Below are positions 35,111-49,700 of a stretch of DNA of 64,000 nucleotides, piece by piece. Each line of letters opens with the position of its first letter. The first letter of the stretch is position 1. The notes beneath the pieces were generated by a model. It was not told where the DNA came from. It ran no database searches and was given only the letters and a program-made list of their open reading frames with translations. The DNA is taken from assembly GCA_011009095.1 (NCBI GenBank), contig VTPC01001024.1, positions 41,359-105,358 of the forward strand, read 5' to 3'. Origin of the DNA: Ignelater luminosus. Lineage: Eukaryota; Arthropoda; Insecta; Coleoptera; Elateridae. A program made the translations under genes and the position numbers.

Positions 35111-37764
35111 GCGACATTATTTGAAAAACTTTAGTGAGAAATATACTGTTTGAAATCTTTTACATCTTTGTGTTGAATTTATAAAAATTATTATTTTCCC
35201 GAAAAGTAAACCAGATAGGTTGGTAGCAAATATGTTGCAAATTCCAAAAATCGAATAAAAAGTAGGGTATTCTATTTAAAAAGATTATTTAATTTAAAAA
35301 TTTTTTATCACAAAATATGTGCCCCAGATATAGCGCTGTCCCATTTCTCGCTGAACACACTGTATAAGTAACATCGTAGCATTGTTATGATACGTCGTGA
35401 AAGTTCTAAGAATGCTATTATGTTGAAGTAATCCATACATAGCAGTATGGAATGGAAATTTAGATTGTTTTGTTTACTAAAATATTAATTTAAAAATTCC
35501 TTGCGTAACATAACTTGTAGCATTTCATTTTTCTCTAATATACGCGATCTTTACCTGGTTTGTCATGTCATGCTCGTTTACATCAACAAAGTAAACCAGT
35601 AAGACAGTTAATATTAGTTTTAATAAACACTTGAAAAGCTAAACAACTTTGATTTCTAAAGCCTTAATTCTTTTCGTTATTTTATAGAAGGAAGTAAATT
35701 TTCATCCATTTGTAATCGCATTACTACAGCTTCTGAAATATAAGTATGGTTATGCTTATTAAAAGAATAATAATCTTAGAGAAGCAAATCATAGCAAATT
35801 CGAAACGAAGTAGCCGGAACCCGTTCCACTCGAATAAACCCAGTCTTGACGGCGGATCGAGATAGCCAATATTTATACAGCCGAAATTCCAATGGCAAAT
35901 GGGTAAATTGTTTTGATCAAGTATATAGATGCTAGAAAATGTTCCGTTGATTTCTTATTGGACATGCCCCATATTCCATATTTCATCAAGCCTTTTAGAA
36001 TTTCAAATGTCTTCAAGCCTATTCGAAAAGAAACCAGAATGACTTTAGAAACTTTTATAAATATCCCCTTAGCATTTTTGTTGCTTCTATATATCTAGTT
36101 TGCTTACATTATATGCAATAAAAATTAATGAATTAAAAATTAGAATATCAAAATTGAAACTTCACGAATGTGTCTTTATATTTCGCATTGTTTTTTCTAT
36201 TCCATGTTTTCGTATTTTCGCTCTCTCCAGAGAATAACATCAAGCTGAAAAGCATCATCCTCTTGCTTTCTTAAACCGTTTAAATATTAAACGTATTTGA
36301 ATCACCAACCTTTATATAAAAAAGTTACTTTGTCTTATTAACTTAGTAGGTTCAGTAGTGTTCTGACAAAACTCCTCTTAACTAACTAAATATATAACCT
36401 GGATGTCTGGTTACGAAGTAAAAGCTTTGAATAAAGATTTTAATACAATTGAAAAGGTTTTTGAATTGGTACTGAAGGAAAGTTCAAAACAAATTCTGAT
36501 TCTAAGTTCTCTTCTTCTTTGATTTCAAGTTTTATGAACAAATTTAATTTCTGATGTTCCTTAGTTGATTTTCTTTGTTACTGTTCTTCGATATTTATAT
36601 TGAATTTTCAAAAGTACTTTTACTTGATACTTCAGAACAATTGCGCAGTGCGTAAAATAAAAAGAAATGTATTTTCCAAGCGATGAGATAGTGAAGTTAT
36701 TCCAGTAATATCAGCTAAACCAATTACATAATATGTACCAAAAAAATCATATAAAAATAATTGCCTAGAAATGAAACTTCGAACCTTTTAATGCAATGTT
36801 TACAAAGTCTATTAACTAATTTTAAGAAAAGGCGTACGGTTAGCAAACTTTTTTGGAGGCTATGATTGATTAACTCAATATTCACATCTTCCGCGGTATT
36901 AAAATCTCAATTCTGAAAGGCTCATTATTCCAGTCAATTATTTCTTGTCATATTTTAGGCAAATTGATTTTTGTTCAAGTAGTAATTCAAACAAGTACAG
37001 TTTCGCGGTTCCCAGAAGCACAATAAAGATTTACACATAATAGTTAATGAACAAGGTTTTTGTTAGTAATTACAAATTTCATACTCCATGGGAATTTTTT
37101 ATATATAGAATAATTACTCAAATTGTTTCTTAAAGTTCTGTATGTCACTATATCTTTTTATTTTCATTTATTATTATTCAAGATAACATTAATATTAGTT
37201 ACCACGGAAAACTCTTTTACCGAAAAATATACCTCATGTAAAATATGCTACACACCCTGTATACATGAAAATCACTTGTAACTTATGTTGTTTTTCTAAA
37301 CGATTTTAATATTAGCCAGCAAGTAAGGTATAGAAAAATCAATGAAACATTTTTCGTAAATTAAAAATGTTCAACTGAAATCCGTAAAGAACTTTATTTA
37401 TATTTATGGATTGGATTTTTTAACAAGAGTAAAATAACGGAACAGAAACAGCAGGTAGACATTAGAAAATAAAGAAGATAAAATTACGATGACAGAATCA
37501 ATTATTCTAAAACGTTCAAATTTGTAGTTTCCTCTTTTATAATGTAAAACCATGTCGGATGGAAAAATTTAAGTGCGCCATGTACAAACTGTGTGAATGT
37601 AATTTGCTGTTCTAAATAAAATGGAAACATTTCTAGATAAAATGAAAACACTAAAACTGACTGTACAGTATCGAGAAAGTTATGTTAATTGGATTTGAAG
37701 TTTTCCAAGACCATTACTCAGATTTTGTTTTGTAAAAGATTCGGTACAAAATTTTTTAGTAAAG
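35111..37764. other. AT-rich spacer, no supported gene
   Basis: No conserved block seen. An ACACCCTGTATA motif at 37252-37263 may mark the edge of a degraded repeat. Confidence 0.35.
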
Positions 37765-37816
37765 TATTTCATAAAATAACCTGAAATTCATATAAAAAAT
37801 TGTTTTTAGATTTTAA
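37765..37816 (+). repeat. Left copy of 52-bp direct repeat flanking the LINE
   Basis: TATTTCATAAAATAACCTG... matches 41142-41193 over 52 bp with two differences. Its position at both ends of the LINE makes it a probable target-site duplication. Confidence 0.8.
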
Positions 37817-40800
37817 AAAAATTTAAAAGAAGTAATGGTAAAATTTATACTTCAGCATTTGAATATACAAATCGAGCCCAATAAGAATTACAAATTGAGT
37901 GATAAAATGTGCTTAATCAACCTAAAAAAAATAAGAAGCTAAGGCAACAATTACGACAAACAAGGCCAAGCTAAAGCAAATTAAAAAAGGAAAAGTTTAT
38001 ATTAACGACGATTTATCGGTAATTGAAAGGGAGAAACAAAAGCAGATTAGAAGAAAGGCAAATGAGGAAAAACGAAATGGAATAGATGTCAAGAGAATAC
38101 AACAATGTTATCATAAACGGAGTGGAATTGAGATGAGACAGAGCAAAGGGGTGGTTAGAACAAGCTCAGTGAAAAAACTAAAAGAGTATATCAAGATGGA
38201 GAAAAAGAAGACAGACAAGGCAATGTGTAAGGTTACGAGAAAAGCGAAAATGACAATATCAGGAAAAGGGAGAATAAGCAAAAATAGTTATTAAAAGATA
38301 AGAACGTGAAACGCCTAAGGTAGTTATGAACCTAGAACTTTAAAAAATTTACTTAAAGAAATTAAAAAACAGAAGTTTGACTTGGTGGCCATGCAAGAGT
38401 CTAAACAGAAAGGAAAGAAAATAGTGGAAATTAGCGACTATTTATTTTTGAACAGTGGAGCCAACAATAGAATGTTGGAGATGGGTTTCATCATAAGTAA
38501 AAATTTTAAGGCAGCAAGAGTGAAGTTTAAACCCATTTCGAAAAGAATGTGCTGCATAAGACTTAGAGGAAGAAACCAGAAACTATGCTTCCTCAACTAT
38601 CACGCATCAACAGAACAAGCACAAAGAGATTATAAGGAAGAATTCTATAATAGGCTTGATAAAGAATATGATGAAGTGCCTAATTATGATTTAAAAAGAG
38701 TCCTGAGAGATGCCAACGCTAAGATTGGGAGAGAAGAAGTGTTTCAAAGAGTTATAGGAAAATTCAGCAAACATATAGCAACGAATGAAAATGGTTATAT
38801 ATTAATCGATTTTGCAATAGAAAAGAACCCACTTTTGGCAAAAAGACATGTAGAAAGGAACGTGGAGATCTCTAGACGGTAAAACAGTCAATCAGATAGA
38901 TCACGTGTTAATTGAAAAAGTTAAAGAGAAAAACATACTAAACATAAGAAGTTATAGAGGTCTAGATGCGAATTCAGACCATTTTATAGTTGAACTGAAA
39001 ATCAAACAATTAATACCTTAAATAAAAAATCAAAAGAGAAAGAAAATTATAGATAAGGAGGAAAGAAAATGAAGTAGAGAAAAAGACAAATTGAATTATT
39101 TAAATCATTTAAGCAAAAATTTAACAAATATGGAATATACGGAAGATATTCAAAGTCACTGGAAGGTATTAAGAGAGGGGATGGCAAAAACGGTGATCGA
39201 ATGTAGAAGCGCGAGAAGAAGTTTTGAGAAAAACTGGTTTGACGAAGAGTGCAAGCAAGAAGTGAAAAGAAGAATAAAATTGAGACTGACTAGGCTACAG
39301 AAAGGAAGAAACATAGCGAAGAAAGCATACACAAATCAAGGATCGAAAACTAAAATTATTTGAGAAAAAAAAAGAAAATTTTATAAGAAGATCATAAACG
39401 AAATAGAAGAAAATTATAAAAACAAAATGATACAAAGTCTATTCCAAGGGATAAGAAAAAAAAAGAGGCTATCAAACACGGACAGTATTATACAAATATA
39501 ATGACGGAGAATTGGTAGGAAGTGAGAATGAAATAGCAAGAGTATAAAAGGTTTATTTTGAAAAATTGCTAAATGGGGAGGTAGAGCAGAGAGAGGGGTA
39601 CGTAGAATGTAATGAAGAACTTCGTGAAGAATCAACACCAGAACATAAAACTTCACCACCAAGTCTGGAAAAGTGAAAGGGATAATAAAAAACCTAAAAA
39701 GTAATAAGGGTCCCGAAGAAGACAGAATAACAGCAGAGTTGATTAAATATGAGGTGAGGAGTTAGTAAAATACATGCACAATTTATTAGAAAAAAATTGG
39801 GTGCAAGAACCAATACTGCAGGAATGAAAATAGGCAATATTACACCATTGTTCAAGAAAGGAGATAAAGCAAAGTGATAAAACTACCGATGCATTGCTCT
39901 CCTTAATGTTGCTTATAAAATCCTAGCAATGTGCATAACTGAAGAAATGGATGGCGAAATAGAAGAGTATCAATGTAGCTTTAGAAAAGGAAAGTCCGTA
40001 ATAGATCAGATTTTTACCCTAAAAACAAACCAAGCAGAGAGTTACGAGCATCAGAAAGAAACAATGGTACTCTTTATAGACTTCAAGCAAGCTTATAATA
40101 AAGTAAAGAAAGAACAGCTGTTTAAAGCCTTGTTAGCCCTAAGTGTAAATAGAAAGTTGATAAGCCTAGTTAAAGTAACCTTAACTGATACCGTGCATAG
40201 TGTGAAAGTACAGGAGGTAACATCAGAAAAGTTCACAGTGAAGGAGGAGCTCAGAGAAAGAGATCCATTGTCACCGGACCTGTTCAATGTCGCTTGGGAA
40301 AAGGTAGCAAAAGAATCCAATATAAATAGATCAGACATAATATACCACAAGCGCCACCAATGTCTGTCTTTTGCAGATGACTTAGTTACTTTAACAAGAA
40401 GTAGGCAAGAACTTCAGAATGGGTTTAGCGATAAATCAAAACAAGACAAAATTTGTGGCATGGGCAGATTATGATTTTGAAAAAAATAAAGGAATTGAAA
40501 CAACAATAGAAGGTGGGAAGAAGTATAACTTTGAAGAAGTCGAATCGTTTAAATACTTGGGAACAGTTTTTGCTAGAAAACCAAGGATACAAGAAGACCT
40601 AAACGAAAGGTTAATGGCAGGCAATCGATGTGTTGGTGCATTAAACAGAGTGCTTAAAAATAAATCAATATCGAAAGGGCTTAAAGTGCACATGTATAAA
40701 TCAGCAATAAGGCCCATAGTTACCTATGGGAGTGAAGTGTGGACAATGGGAATAAGAGAACAAAATAAACTGTGGGTATGGGAAAGAAAAGCGCTGAGGA

Positions 40801-41141
40801 AGATTTTTGTAGAAAAAAAGTGGAAGACACATGGATAAGGAGTTATACGGTAAACCTAACATTCTAGGGGTAATGAAAGCACAGAGATCGAGATTGTTGG
40901 GGCATATAACGAAAATGTACTCAAATCGCACAACGAAGAATGTGTTTTGAATTAGAGTGGGTGGTAAAAAGAGACGTGGGAGACCAAAATTAAGCTGGAA
41001 ATAAAAGGTACACTTAGATATAAGAGAATTAAATTGAACCTAGTGGGAAGAGAAGACGGAGAACATAAAGGAAATGGAGAAAAATTGTGAACAAGTCATG
41101 GGCCTGCTAGGCCTGCAGAGCTAACATATAAGCAGTATATA
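37817..41141 (+). mobile_element. Decayed LINE (non-LTR retrotransposon)
   Basis: About 3.3 kb on the plus strand between the two 52-bp direct repeats. The left 0.4 kb is A/G-rich and may be a degraded 5' region or ORF1. Endonuclease and reverse transcriptase follow from about 38298. The right end is a short TA-rich tail after the terminal GLLGLQS. The composition is markedly purine-rich on the plus strand, unlike the surrounding DNA. Confidence 0.88.
38298..41124 (+). pseudogene. LINE ORF2: APE endonuclease and reverse transcriptase
   Basis: Single-polyprotein LINE ORF2, broken by several stops and shifts. The APE endonuclease starts at IRT with a TGA where Trp is usual, and then shows LVAMQES (catalytic Glu), GFIISKNF, RMCCIRLRG, DANAKIG and, after a break near 38880, ANSDHFIVEL. 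The RT covers about 39700-40470: YQCSFRKGKSVIDQIFTL, MVLFIDFKQAYNKV, ERDPLSPDLFNV and the active-site block CLSFADDLVTLT. The thumb/C-terminal region reads YLGTVFA, YKSAIRPIVTYGSEVWT and RLLGHITKMYSN, then GGKKRRGRPKLSW, ending at TAA 41122-41124. The clade (RTE, Jockey or a relative) is not resolved by eye. Confidence 0.88.
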
Positions 41142-41193
41142 TATTTCATAAAATAACCCGAAATTCATACAAAAAATTGTTTTTAGATTTTAA
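41142..41193 (+). repeat. Right copy of 52-bp direct repeat
   Basis: Matches 37765-37816 with two mismatches (CCTG/CCCG and CATAT/CATAC). Confidence 0.8.
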
Positions 41194-42539
41194 GAAACAT
41201 TAATTTACTTCTACTAAAAGTTCAAGTAAGATGAAATAGAACGTATTATGTTACACTAAAGTAGTTTTATTAACTACAAGTTCAAATAAAAAACTTTTCC
41301 GTATACTTTGTTTGTTTAACGCTTTCTTGTTACTGCTAAGATTTGAATATTTGACTAAAACTTTTAAGTTTGTCAAGTTTGATTTTCTGGCACTACGTCG
41401 TTCACCAGTTTATTAGACTTTTATGAAGACTATTTAAATATGCTGAAATATTATTTATGTTATAATCTTTAAAATCAATGAACACTGTCTAGGAATAGTT
41501 AATTTATTTTTTTATGTTTTCTATTTTTGATTATTTACAGTTAATAATGGTGTATACAAAGAGATTTTTATAAATATCTGAAAAGGAGAAAATAGAAACA
41601 AAAATAGGAAAGTAAGATCTCTTAACCAAACTGTAAATATTTCAAAATGGCTTGCCTGAAGTATTTACTTTTTAGAATGTAATAAAAGTAGATAGGATTT
41701 TGAAGTGCTCCTTCCATTGTCTGTAATACATACCTTATACGAATGCGACAAATATATAAATTGTTTTTTAACAGTATATTTACGCAAAACACATGAATAA
41801 AATAAAGTATAGGTTCCACGTGTCGAGTTTTACGTAGATTCACAAAATTTACGGTGATGAAAATCCTCATTGTTTCACTAAATTTCTTTAACATCCTTGT
41901 TGTGAAATCTCATCTGCTGACATAGATGTGTCAATCCTTTCACAGTAACTTTACCATGTGACAATAAAAAAGATAAAAAATACTACATTTTAGCAACAGA
42001 TTCGCAATGTATACAAGAACTTTGACACAGAAAACAGAAACACGTGACGTGAGTATTTGGTAAATTCTGCAGAAATGTTTTTGAAATAATTAAAGTAAGA
42101 ATTAAATAGATGTGTAGAAGCAAGACATTCTCTACATTCATTTAAAAAAATTAATGAATTCTAAATTTGTTGCATTTTTCTTCATAAAACGTTGTGTTAA
42201 CAAAATAAAAAAGAGTATGTAATTACAGAAAGTATAAGTTGACCTCAGTTTGTAAAAGAATAAATAGACTTATAAACTGAACTTGGTATGCGACGTATTT
42301 TTTCAGTTACCAGATGATAAATGAAACTTGACTGTTCTGAGAAATTTGATAAAAGTGAAATTAAATCAAGATGATCTAAAATAGAAAAACAGTTATTAGA
42401 TGAAAGCTTACTTCAACAGCTTTATTAAACATCAAAGACGATATAATTATCAAAGGTAACCGACTCATATTTATTGTCTTTGTTGACTTTGCTAGACATT
42501 TGATACAATAAATGTCAAACTATCATTATAACAAACCAC
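41194..42539. other. AT-rich spacer, no supported gene
   Basis: A 90-codon minus-strand frame at 41622-41894 is not recognised and is probably chance. Confidence 0.35.
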
Positions 42540-42620
42540 AGCTGTAGGATTTGATACTTGGGATAACCAAAGGTGTATCTCAAGGCACTATCTTAGGTCG
42601 CCGTCTATATAAGTAGGCAG
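42540..42620 (+). pseudogene. Possible LINE RT fragment
   Basis: Translation near 42550-42618 reads DLGITKGVSQGTILGRRLYK, resembling the RT block GVPQGSVLGPLLF. Only about 20 residues fit, so this is weak. Confidence 0.4.
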
Positions 42621-42802
42621 TTTTACACTTTCCCCTTAGCGTTGTAGATTGAGAGAAGGTGTAAAACTCATAGAAGGATCTCTCTAGTTCACTGGATTGC
42701 AGTTTGTAAGCTTAACTTTAAAACGAGTATATAAGAGGAAAACTAATAGGGCTTATTATTTAAAAAAGATTCCCTTTTTACCAACCAATATTTAAATTCA
42801 GC

Positions 42803-43752
42803 TCCTCAAGGCAACTCGACAAATTGAAGCTTCAGTACCAGCCAAATGCAATTTGGAACTTGAACGAAACCAGCCTATGCATTGACGTCTCAAAACTCAA
42901 GGTTGTAGGAGTAAAAGCAAAACCTTGCTCGCGTGTAACAGCAGGTTCTGTTACGGTCCTGGTTGCTGCAAGTGCTGCTGGGGAAAACACGCTTCCATTA
43001 GTAATTTTCAAAGGCAACAGTGTGTGGGACTCATTGATTTCTAAAGATAATGAACTAAAAAGTAAATGAAACTTTTCAAAATTATTTTAAGAAGACCTTA
43101 TTACCTTTCCTTGGGGATATTCGACTTGTTTTATTTCTCTAAAGTGGACATGCTTTGCATGTCAACAGTCAGTTAGTAAAAATAGCTCAAAGGGAGAATG
43201 TAAAACTTCTAAATCTACCGGCTCATACGAGTCACTTATGGTACTTATCTGTATTTTGCCCATTTACAATAATTTGGGAAAAAGCATATAGCAACATCGG
43301 CACCAAGGAAGGCACAGTTTTCAATTTTACTAAGCCAAACATAAAATGAAATATCTTAAGCGGCAATTGTGAGTGGTTTCAGAAAAGGTGATATATACCT
43401 TTTTAATGATAGTGTTGTTTCTGAAGACACGTAGGACCCTGCACTGTTGAAGACGTGAAAAACGTTTCTAAATGCAAAGAAAAGTCTTGAAAACAATGCC
43501 GAAATCAATGGACAATCTACTATGGTGGTACCCACAAGAATCCCACAAGAAACAAGAATAAACGATGCCATACCCTCATTTCCTTCCAATTTCTTCAAAG
43601 AAGTGCTCTTACAAACATTAAAACAGAACAAATCTCTCCCAATTTTAAAACAACAACGTTTAGTTCCAGGTGCAGAAATAACTGCCAGTCAGTTGCTTCT
43701 GACAATAGATGAAGATCCAGTTTACAGGCTGGGCAATGCTATACATAACTAA
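42803..43752 (+). pseudogene. pogo/Tigger-like DDE transposase remnant
   Basis: C-terminal two thirds of a pogo-type (DDE_1) transposase. Blocks in order: RQLDKLKLQYQPNAIWNLNE, VVGVKAKPCSRVTAGSVTVL, ENTLPLVIFKG, then after a stop FQNYFKKTLLPFL, SGHALHVNSQLV, NVKLLNLPAHTSHL, SVFCPFTIIWEKAY, and a C-terminal tail to the stop at 43750-43752 (ITASQLLLTIDED). The first catalytic Asp is Asn (IWNLNETS). The second lies where TAA now precedes SGH. The third, normally in QPLDVSVF, is lost by a 6-nt in-frame deletion (HLWYLSVF). No DNA-binding N-terminus or TIRs were found. Confidence 0.8.
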
Positions 43753-46700
43753 GGTGAAAAAGACCAATATGCAGATAATACACATCTATATACTATATTG
43801 TTTCCAATGAAGAAGCTAGCAGAATCGTTTATATTTAAATTTAACAATCGTTTAAACAAATGGGAGTAAATCAAGTTTGCAGAGAAACGCCGTTCTATGT
43901 GAATTCAAATAAAATAGCTTTATTAAAAGTATTTCTCTTTTAATTAAAAACAATCATTGCTTTGAAAAATAGCTTCAATGACATTAAACAACTCTCTCTT
44001 CTTTTGTACGGATACTAGATGTAAATTCTTTCTATAGAGATTCTATAGGTTTTAAATGAAAAGCTTATTAAAGCTTCCGACTAGAGAAAAATGAGTTGTA
44101 TTACAAGCACCTCTGTTTTCATCAAATCATGTTTAGCAATTGTCTACAAGTCCATTCAATGTGTTCTTAAAAGAAATATACAAAAGCTTACATAGAAATA
44201 CTATTAAAGTGTAGTTACTAATACACGTTTTAAAACATTTGGTATTTATTCATATATGTTACGTCTGATAGTTTGTGCTATGTTAAACATGAATCGACGA
44301 AATAATGTGGTGTGTAGTGACGTCGTTCCACATATAGCCTCAAAACTTAATTTATTCCAAATATACCTTTATCTATATAATAATGTAATCAGTCAAATGA
44401 AAATGGCTGACAATTAATGAGAGCTTCAGTATGGAGCTGAATTTATTCATACATCTTAAGTTAATTAATTAATTAGTAGTATAATACGCTCAAAATACAA
44501 TAGATACACATTGAAGGGACGGTCTAATTTGTGGAAATCTGTAAATTTCCAGTTCACACTAATACAGCATAGTTTGGAATTTAACGAAAATTTACTAATT
44601 GTAAGTTTAATTAAAAGACGTTTCAATAATACATGAAAATTTATTTGAATTTTTTAAAGTTGTGGAAATTTTTTCCTTATTTCCTTAATAAATGTAAATT
44701 CTGTTTTATATTAAATCTAAAATGAAAATCTCCAGTGATTATTGTAGTTGGCTTTGTTCTTACAGCACAACGAATAATTTTCCCTTTGAAGTGTGGAACA
44801 CAAAATGGTGTGTGTCGTGTTATACTTGTATCGGACGACAGCTTATTACACTGGCTAAGTGTTTTGTACTGCCGGCTGTGAATGACTTATTCACTAACAT
44901 ATTAAATTTATTAAAAGGGTTGCGTTATATAATTAGCAATAAAAATACAAAATAAAAGAAAAAGAACTTTAAATTTTAAATTACGAATGCAATTTAATTG
45001 ATCGAGTTTTTAACTCCAAAGACGATTAATTGTTATAATGTAAATTTTAATTTATCTTAATTTAGAATTATTGACGTAATACACTCTACCAACGGAATTT
45101 CATCGCATTTGTTTATAAATTCGGGAAAGAAGTTAGCATCTGTCTATCTGGTACAACACGTCCTCCAGAAAAATAATTATGATAATTATAGGAAGAGTTT
45201 TAGAGCATCCTAACGCTACCTAAAAAAGTTGGAAAGCAATTACTAAATTTTAACAAAAGAAGGTAGCAAAAACAGAGAAATCAATTTTTCAAATTTTTAG
45301 ATATCTAAGAAGCTAAACAAAATGATCAGGTCAGTCATGAAACTATGCCTCAATTAAAACTCTTCAAATAAATAAGTCGAGATATTCATAGGTCTCTTGC
45401 GACTTAACAACACCAAAATCACTTTTCAAGATAACTTGTACTGTATTAACGCTGTCTTTAAACAAAGCTTTGCACTTTTGCCTTTATCGGAGCGGGTTAT
45501 CAACTGAAGATTTTTCTTTTACTGGAAACGCGTCCATTTGCTTTTCTTTCCAACGCCATCCTAAATAAAGTAACTATTTAAAAAATCAACTGTCTTGTTT
45601 GCAGAAACTTCTTGTTAAAATGGTGTGAGTACCCAAATTTATCTTAAATATTGAGTTAACTCCAGTTTTTAACTCCAAGTAATTCTGTTTATCTCGTATG
45701 CGCGAGTGTTGAAAAGGTTAATCTAGCGTTTCTCAAAACGTCTCTTGGATTTCTCAGTATTAATTTCTACAATTACGTCTACTTGTGCGTTATTCCAATT
45801 TTTTATACGACCCGGCGAATTATTTGTTGAATCATCATGATTTTCCTATACGTCCTAGTATTCGCGTATGTAGGCATTTACTGAAATGCGCATGAAATGT
45901 TGCAATGTGAATTTTAAAAGTGTTTTTCTCTGCAGTAAATGCGATAATCCACTTTATGATAACTATTTCAAACCGTTTTCCGTTTTCTTCCAGTAGATCT
46001 TAGTTATTTAAATTGTTTCAGATGCTCATACCTACCATCAAATGAAGTCATTTACTTAAGAAATGTGTTTTGTAATAACCTCGCGATATGAATGTTACCT
46101 GAACGACCTTCCTACATAAAGAAAATGAACTTTACAAAATATTAAAGTTATGGATATTTTCGAAAAATTCTTTTCTAAGTATTCTTTGCGTAAGCATGCT
46201 AATTTTATTTTTTATCAAAGAGACAGGAAAAGCCCTAAGAACTTTGTTGCTTTGTTGTTGAGATATTTGTTTCAGATTTAATATATACTACGTTGTAACC
46301 TCTGCTAGGTTTTAGAAAAGTTTTAGTTTGAATTTATCCGTCTGTTAATAATTGTTTGTTTTTGTAACTAACTACTTCACGTTGTTCAAGTTGTTTCTAA
46401 GATACTCTTGAAAGTTTCTTTTAAAAAAGGAGATATTCATACCCCGTACATCAAGAAATCTTCTCTATTCTCTCCTGACATGAAGGTCTTTCAACTTTAA
46501 TTATTGCTTTTATGCTAGTAAATCTAAACAGATTTGCTTAAAATTTGATTTATTATTCTGCAAAACATCAATTTAATAAAATATTACCAACGATTAAATT
46601 CATTTGATAAAGTCATGAAACCAGCTTCCAACTGAAAATTAGAAGATTAATTACCTCTTTTATTCATAATTATTCAAAAAATTCCCCCAACCTAAAAAAA

Positions 46701-49700
46701 CAGGGTACATGAAGGTTATTTATTTTTTCATTTTAACTCCATTAGGAATGTTTGCTTTTATGTTGTATGTGTGTATGTCACATTTAACAGTTACAACAAA
46801 ATCCACATAAAAAAACAGTTGTAATACGAATGTAAACATGTTAAATTAAATCCGCATGTAAATTTACAGCACTCATGTAGCGCTGCATAAGGCTTGTTGA
46901 TGGGCGATATGCTGACCCTTTCGTATATTTCCAATTAATTCGAGCTGATCTAGCGAACATCAAAGCTTCTACTTAGACAGTGATAAACCCAAACTTTCCA
47001 ATTATTGACACCCCTTTAAATACCTTTCATTCTCTTGCCATCTATACAACAGATAGCTTTTTGATGAAAACCTCTCTCGTGTCAATGTCAATGAGCTATT
47101 GAAAGATAAAATCAAGTATTAGTGTATAGTAGTATATTTCTTGGCAGATGCATTTTCCACCAACGTAAGTGAACTAAGTATGTATTATACATTTATAACT
47201 AGTTAATTAGTAAAATGTAATAAACTTTGTTCAATTTATAATTTCATTTTACTGAATTAACATTGCAGCTATAAAAAACGATGATTTGAAATTAATTGCT
47301 ACAACCCGGAACAATAACGCGGCTAATGTTCTGAAATATGTCGCACTTTGTTTAACTGCATTACAGTTTAATGCAAAACTGCAGTTTATAATATTAATAC
47401 TAAAACTTGTGCACTGATAGTGCTGATAATGCATTTCCTTAATGCATTGTATGGCTTATATAACTAATCCAATAAATTTGTACATAAAACACTTCAATTA
47501 ACAATACATTCTTTATTTGTATGAGTTTTGACAAATTCGGTTTTACCTCTTCGGTCCTTTAAGTCACACAATATAAAAATCGTTAACTAGTAAAAACAAC
47601 AGCACAACATAATACTCATTAATTGTATCATAAATACTTAGTCAAAGTTATGTCAATTATTTTTGAAATGGCATCGCGAACGTCCATTGCTTGCACATAC
47701 AAAACAAATTTTGACTTGAGAGAATGTTTAATGCATCGAACTAACTGTAAGTTATTTTTAAGAATCATTATAGAATTCGAAAAATAATAGTTTTGAGAAA
47801 AACGATTTTAAAGAATTACAATATGGCATTAGCAAGGCGATAATCTAGAAAGCTGATTTATAGCTTAAAATGTTGCCAAAGCTACTAGAAGCATCTAAGA
47901 CTGAAATATAAAATTTGACCGTGATCGCGTTTACTTGCTCTACATCGAAATTTACTTTTTTGATTTAAGGTACCTTTTTATAGACCGCATCACAATTATA
48001 AAATACAAAACAATCCGCACCCATTGCAGAATTTAAAAGACGTACAATTTTATAAGAATCATCATAACGTAAAAATCATAACAAAAGTTGAGTTTGCCCC
48101 AACTCTATATTTCCTCAAAATCGTGTCAGTGAATTCATTTCGATAGCGAACAAAATAAGGTTTTGTTTCATTAATTTTAGAAAATTTAGGATCAATTGCA
48201 CCAATAATTTAATTTCCAGTCTCTACAATGTGTTCTTGGTCTATGGAAAAAAATGATTCTTTGAAGTTCTTTTTCATTTAATGGAGCTTTTGTCTAAATG
48301 AAGTGACAATGCCAGACATAATCAAAATGGCAATAATAAGAGTAACTAGGTACATTAATATATTATTTGGGGAAAATTACGTTCTACATACAAACAATAC
48401 ATGTTGAAACTTTTTTGTAGGATTTGATGCCCAGAATTTGATTTCATGTCCAATATTCACTTATTCTTTTCTTAAATCACATTGAAAGGAAAAACGTGAG
48501 CCGGTACTCTTATTACAACATAATCTTACCCCACTAAAGCGTCTCAATGAGCTTATTTACAACGTGCATTTGTTTTGGTCAAAATTTTAATCATATGTCT
48601 TAACTACTAGCGACCTGGTTCATTCATCAAAATGATTTTTGGCGTCTTCAAATTCTAGGATTACCAGATGTGCAGATATTGTATGTCCACGTCCACTCTT
48701 ACAAATTCTAAACTTTTCAGTTTTCTATCTTCTATTTCACTTTTTTCTTAATTGTTTTCTGACAATTCGATATTCAAAAGCTACTAGCAGAATAAAACGT
48801 TAACTAATTCGATGTAACAACAAATTGAAGGTTTGAAGATTTCAAAGACCCAGTGTGATAGGTGTTTCTTTTGATCGCCTGACGTAAGTAAGTCTTCTGC
48901 AAATTTTTAAAAACTTGTATTGTTGTTTGAATTTGATTTAAATTTTTAAAATTGGATTTTCCTAGATTTTGTAGATGACTTTGTGTTAGGTTTTACACTC
49001 GTCAATACTTTAGTTCAAGGAAGAGTTGATGTAGTTTTGACAGAATCAGCTTACGAAAACATTTGTATAGGATTTGTTTGGAATTCCAAGGTTATAAAAG
49101 AGCGCTTCAATAATCGATGGAATTTGGTATAATGTTTTTCGTAAGTAGTTGCACGTTTTTGACAACTTAAACACGTTTTCCCCTCCATGCTAGTATTGCA
49201 TCTTTTATTTCCATAAGTACCTTAATCTTTGGTATGCATTATATAGCTTTTCGTTTCTTTCATTATATCATTTAGCCACATTCAGTTTTTATAAGAATTA
49301 TAATCTTTACTCCAACTAAAGGTTGAAGCGCTTTTAGATTCTGTTGCGGGTTAATTTTAAAGATCTAGCTAATATATCTATCCCGCACAGCAATAGCTCA
49401 CTAAGTCAAAAACGTCGGAGACAGCGTGGATTGAATACACAATTGGGGAGAAATCGATAACTTGTTATTATTATTAATGGAAGTCCGAACAGGTAGATCT
49501 GTCCAAATTTAAAGGCGCTAATTACGAAAGCATATTCTGGCACCCTAGTCGAAAAATAAAAAAATAATGCAGCTTTGGTGTTGAAAACCTTCAGCAAAAT
49601 ATGATTATACTCTACTTAATAATATTGGAAAGTTATCGCATTCAGAAATCGCAGAATTCCTACTGCTGTCTACTTTTCAATTTACTTAAACACGATTACA

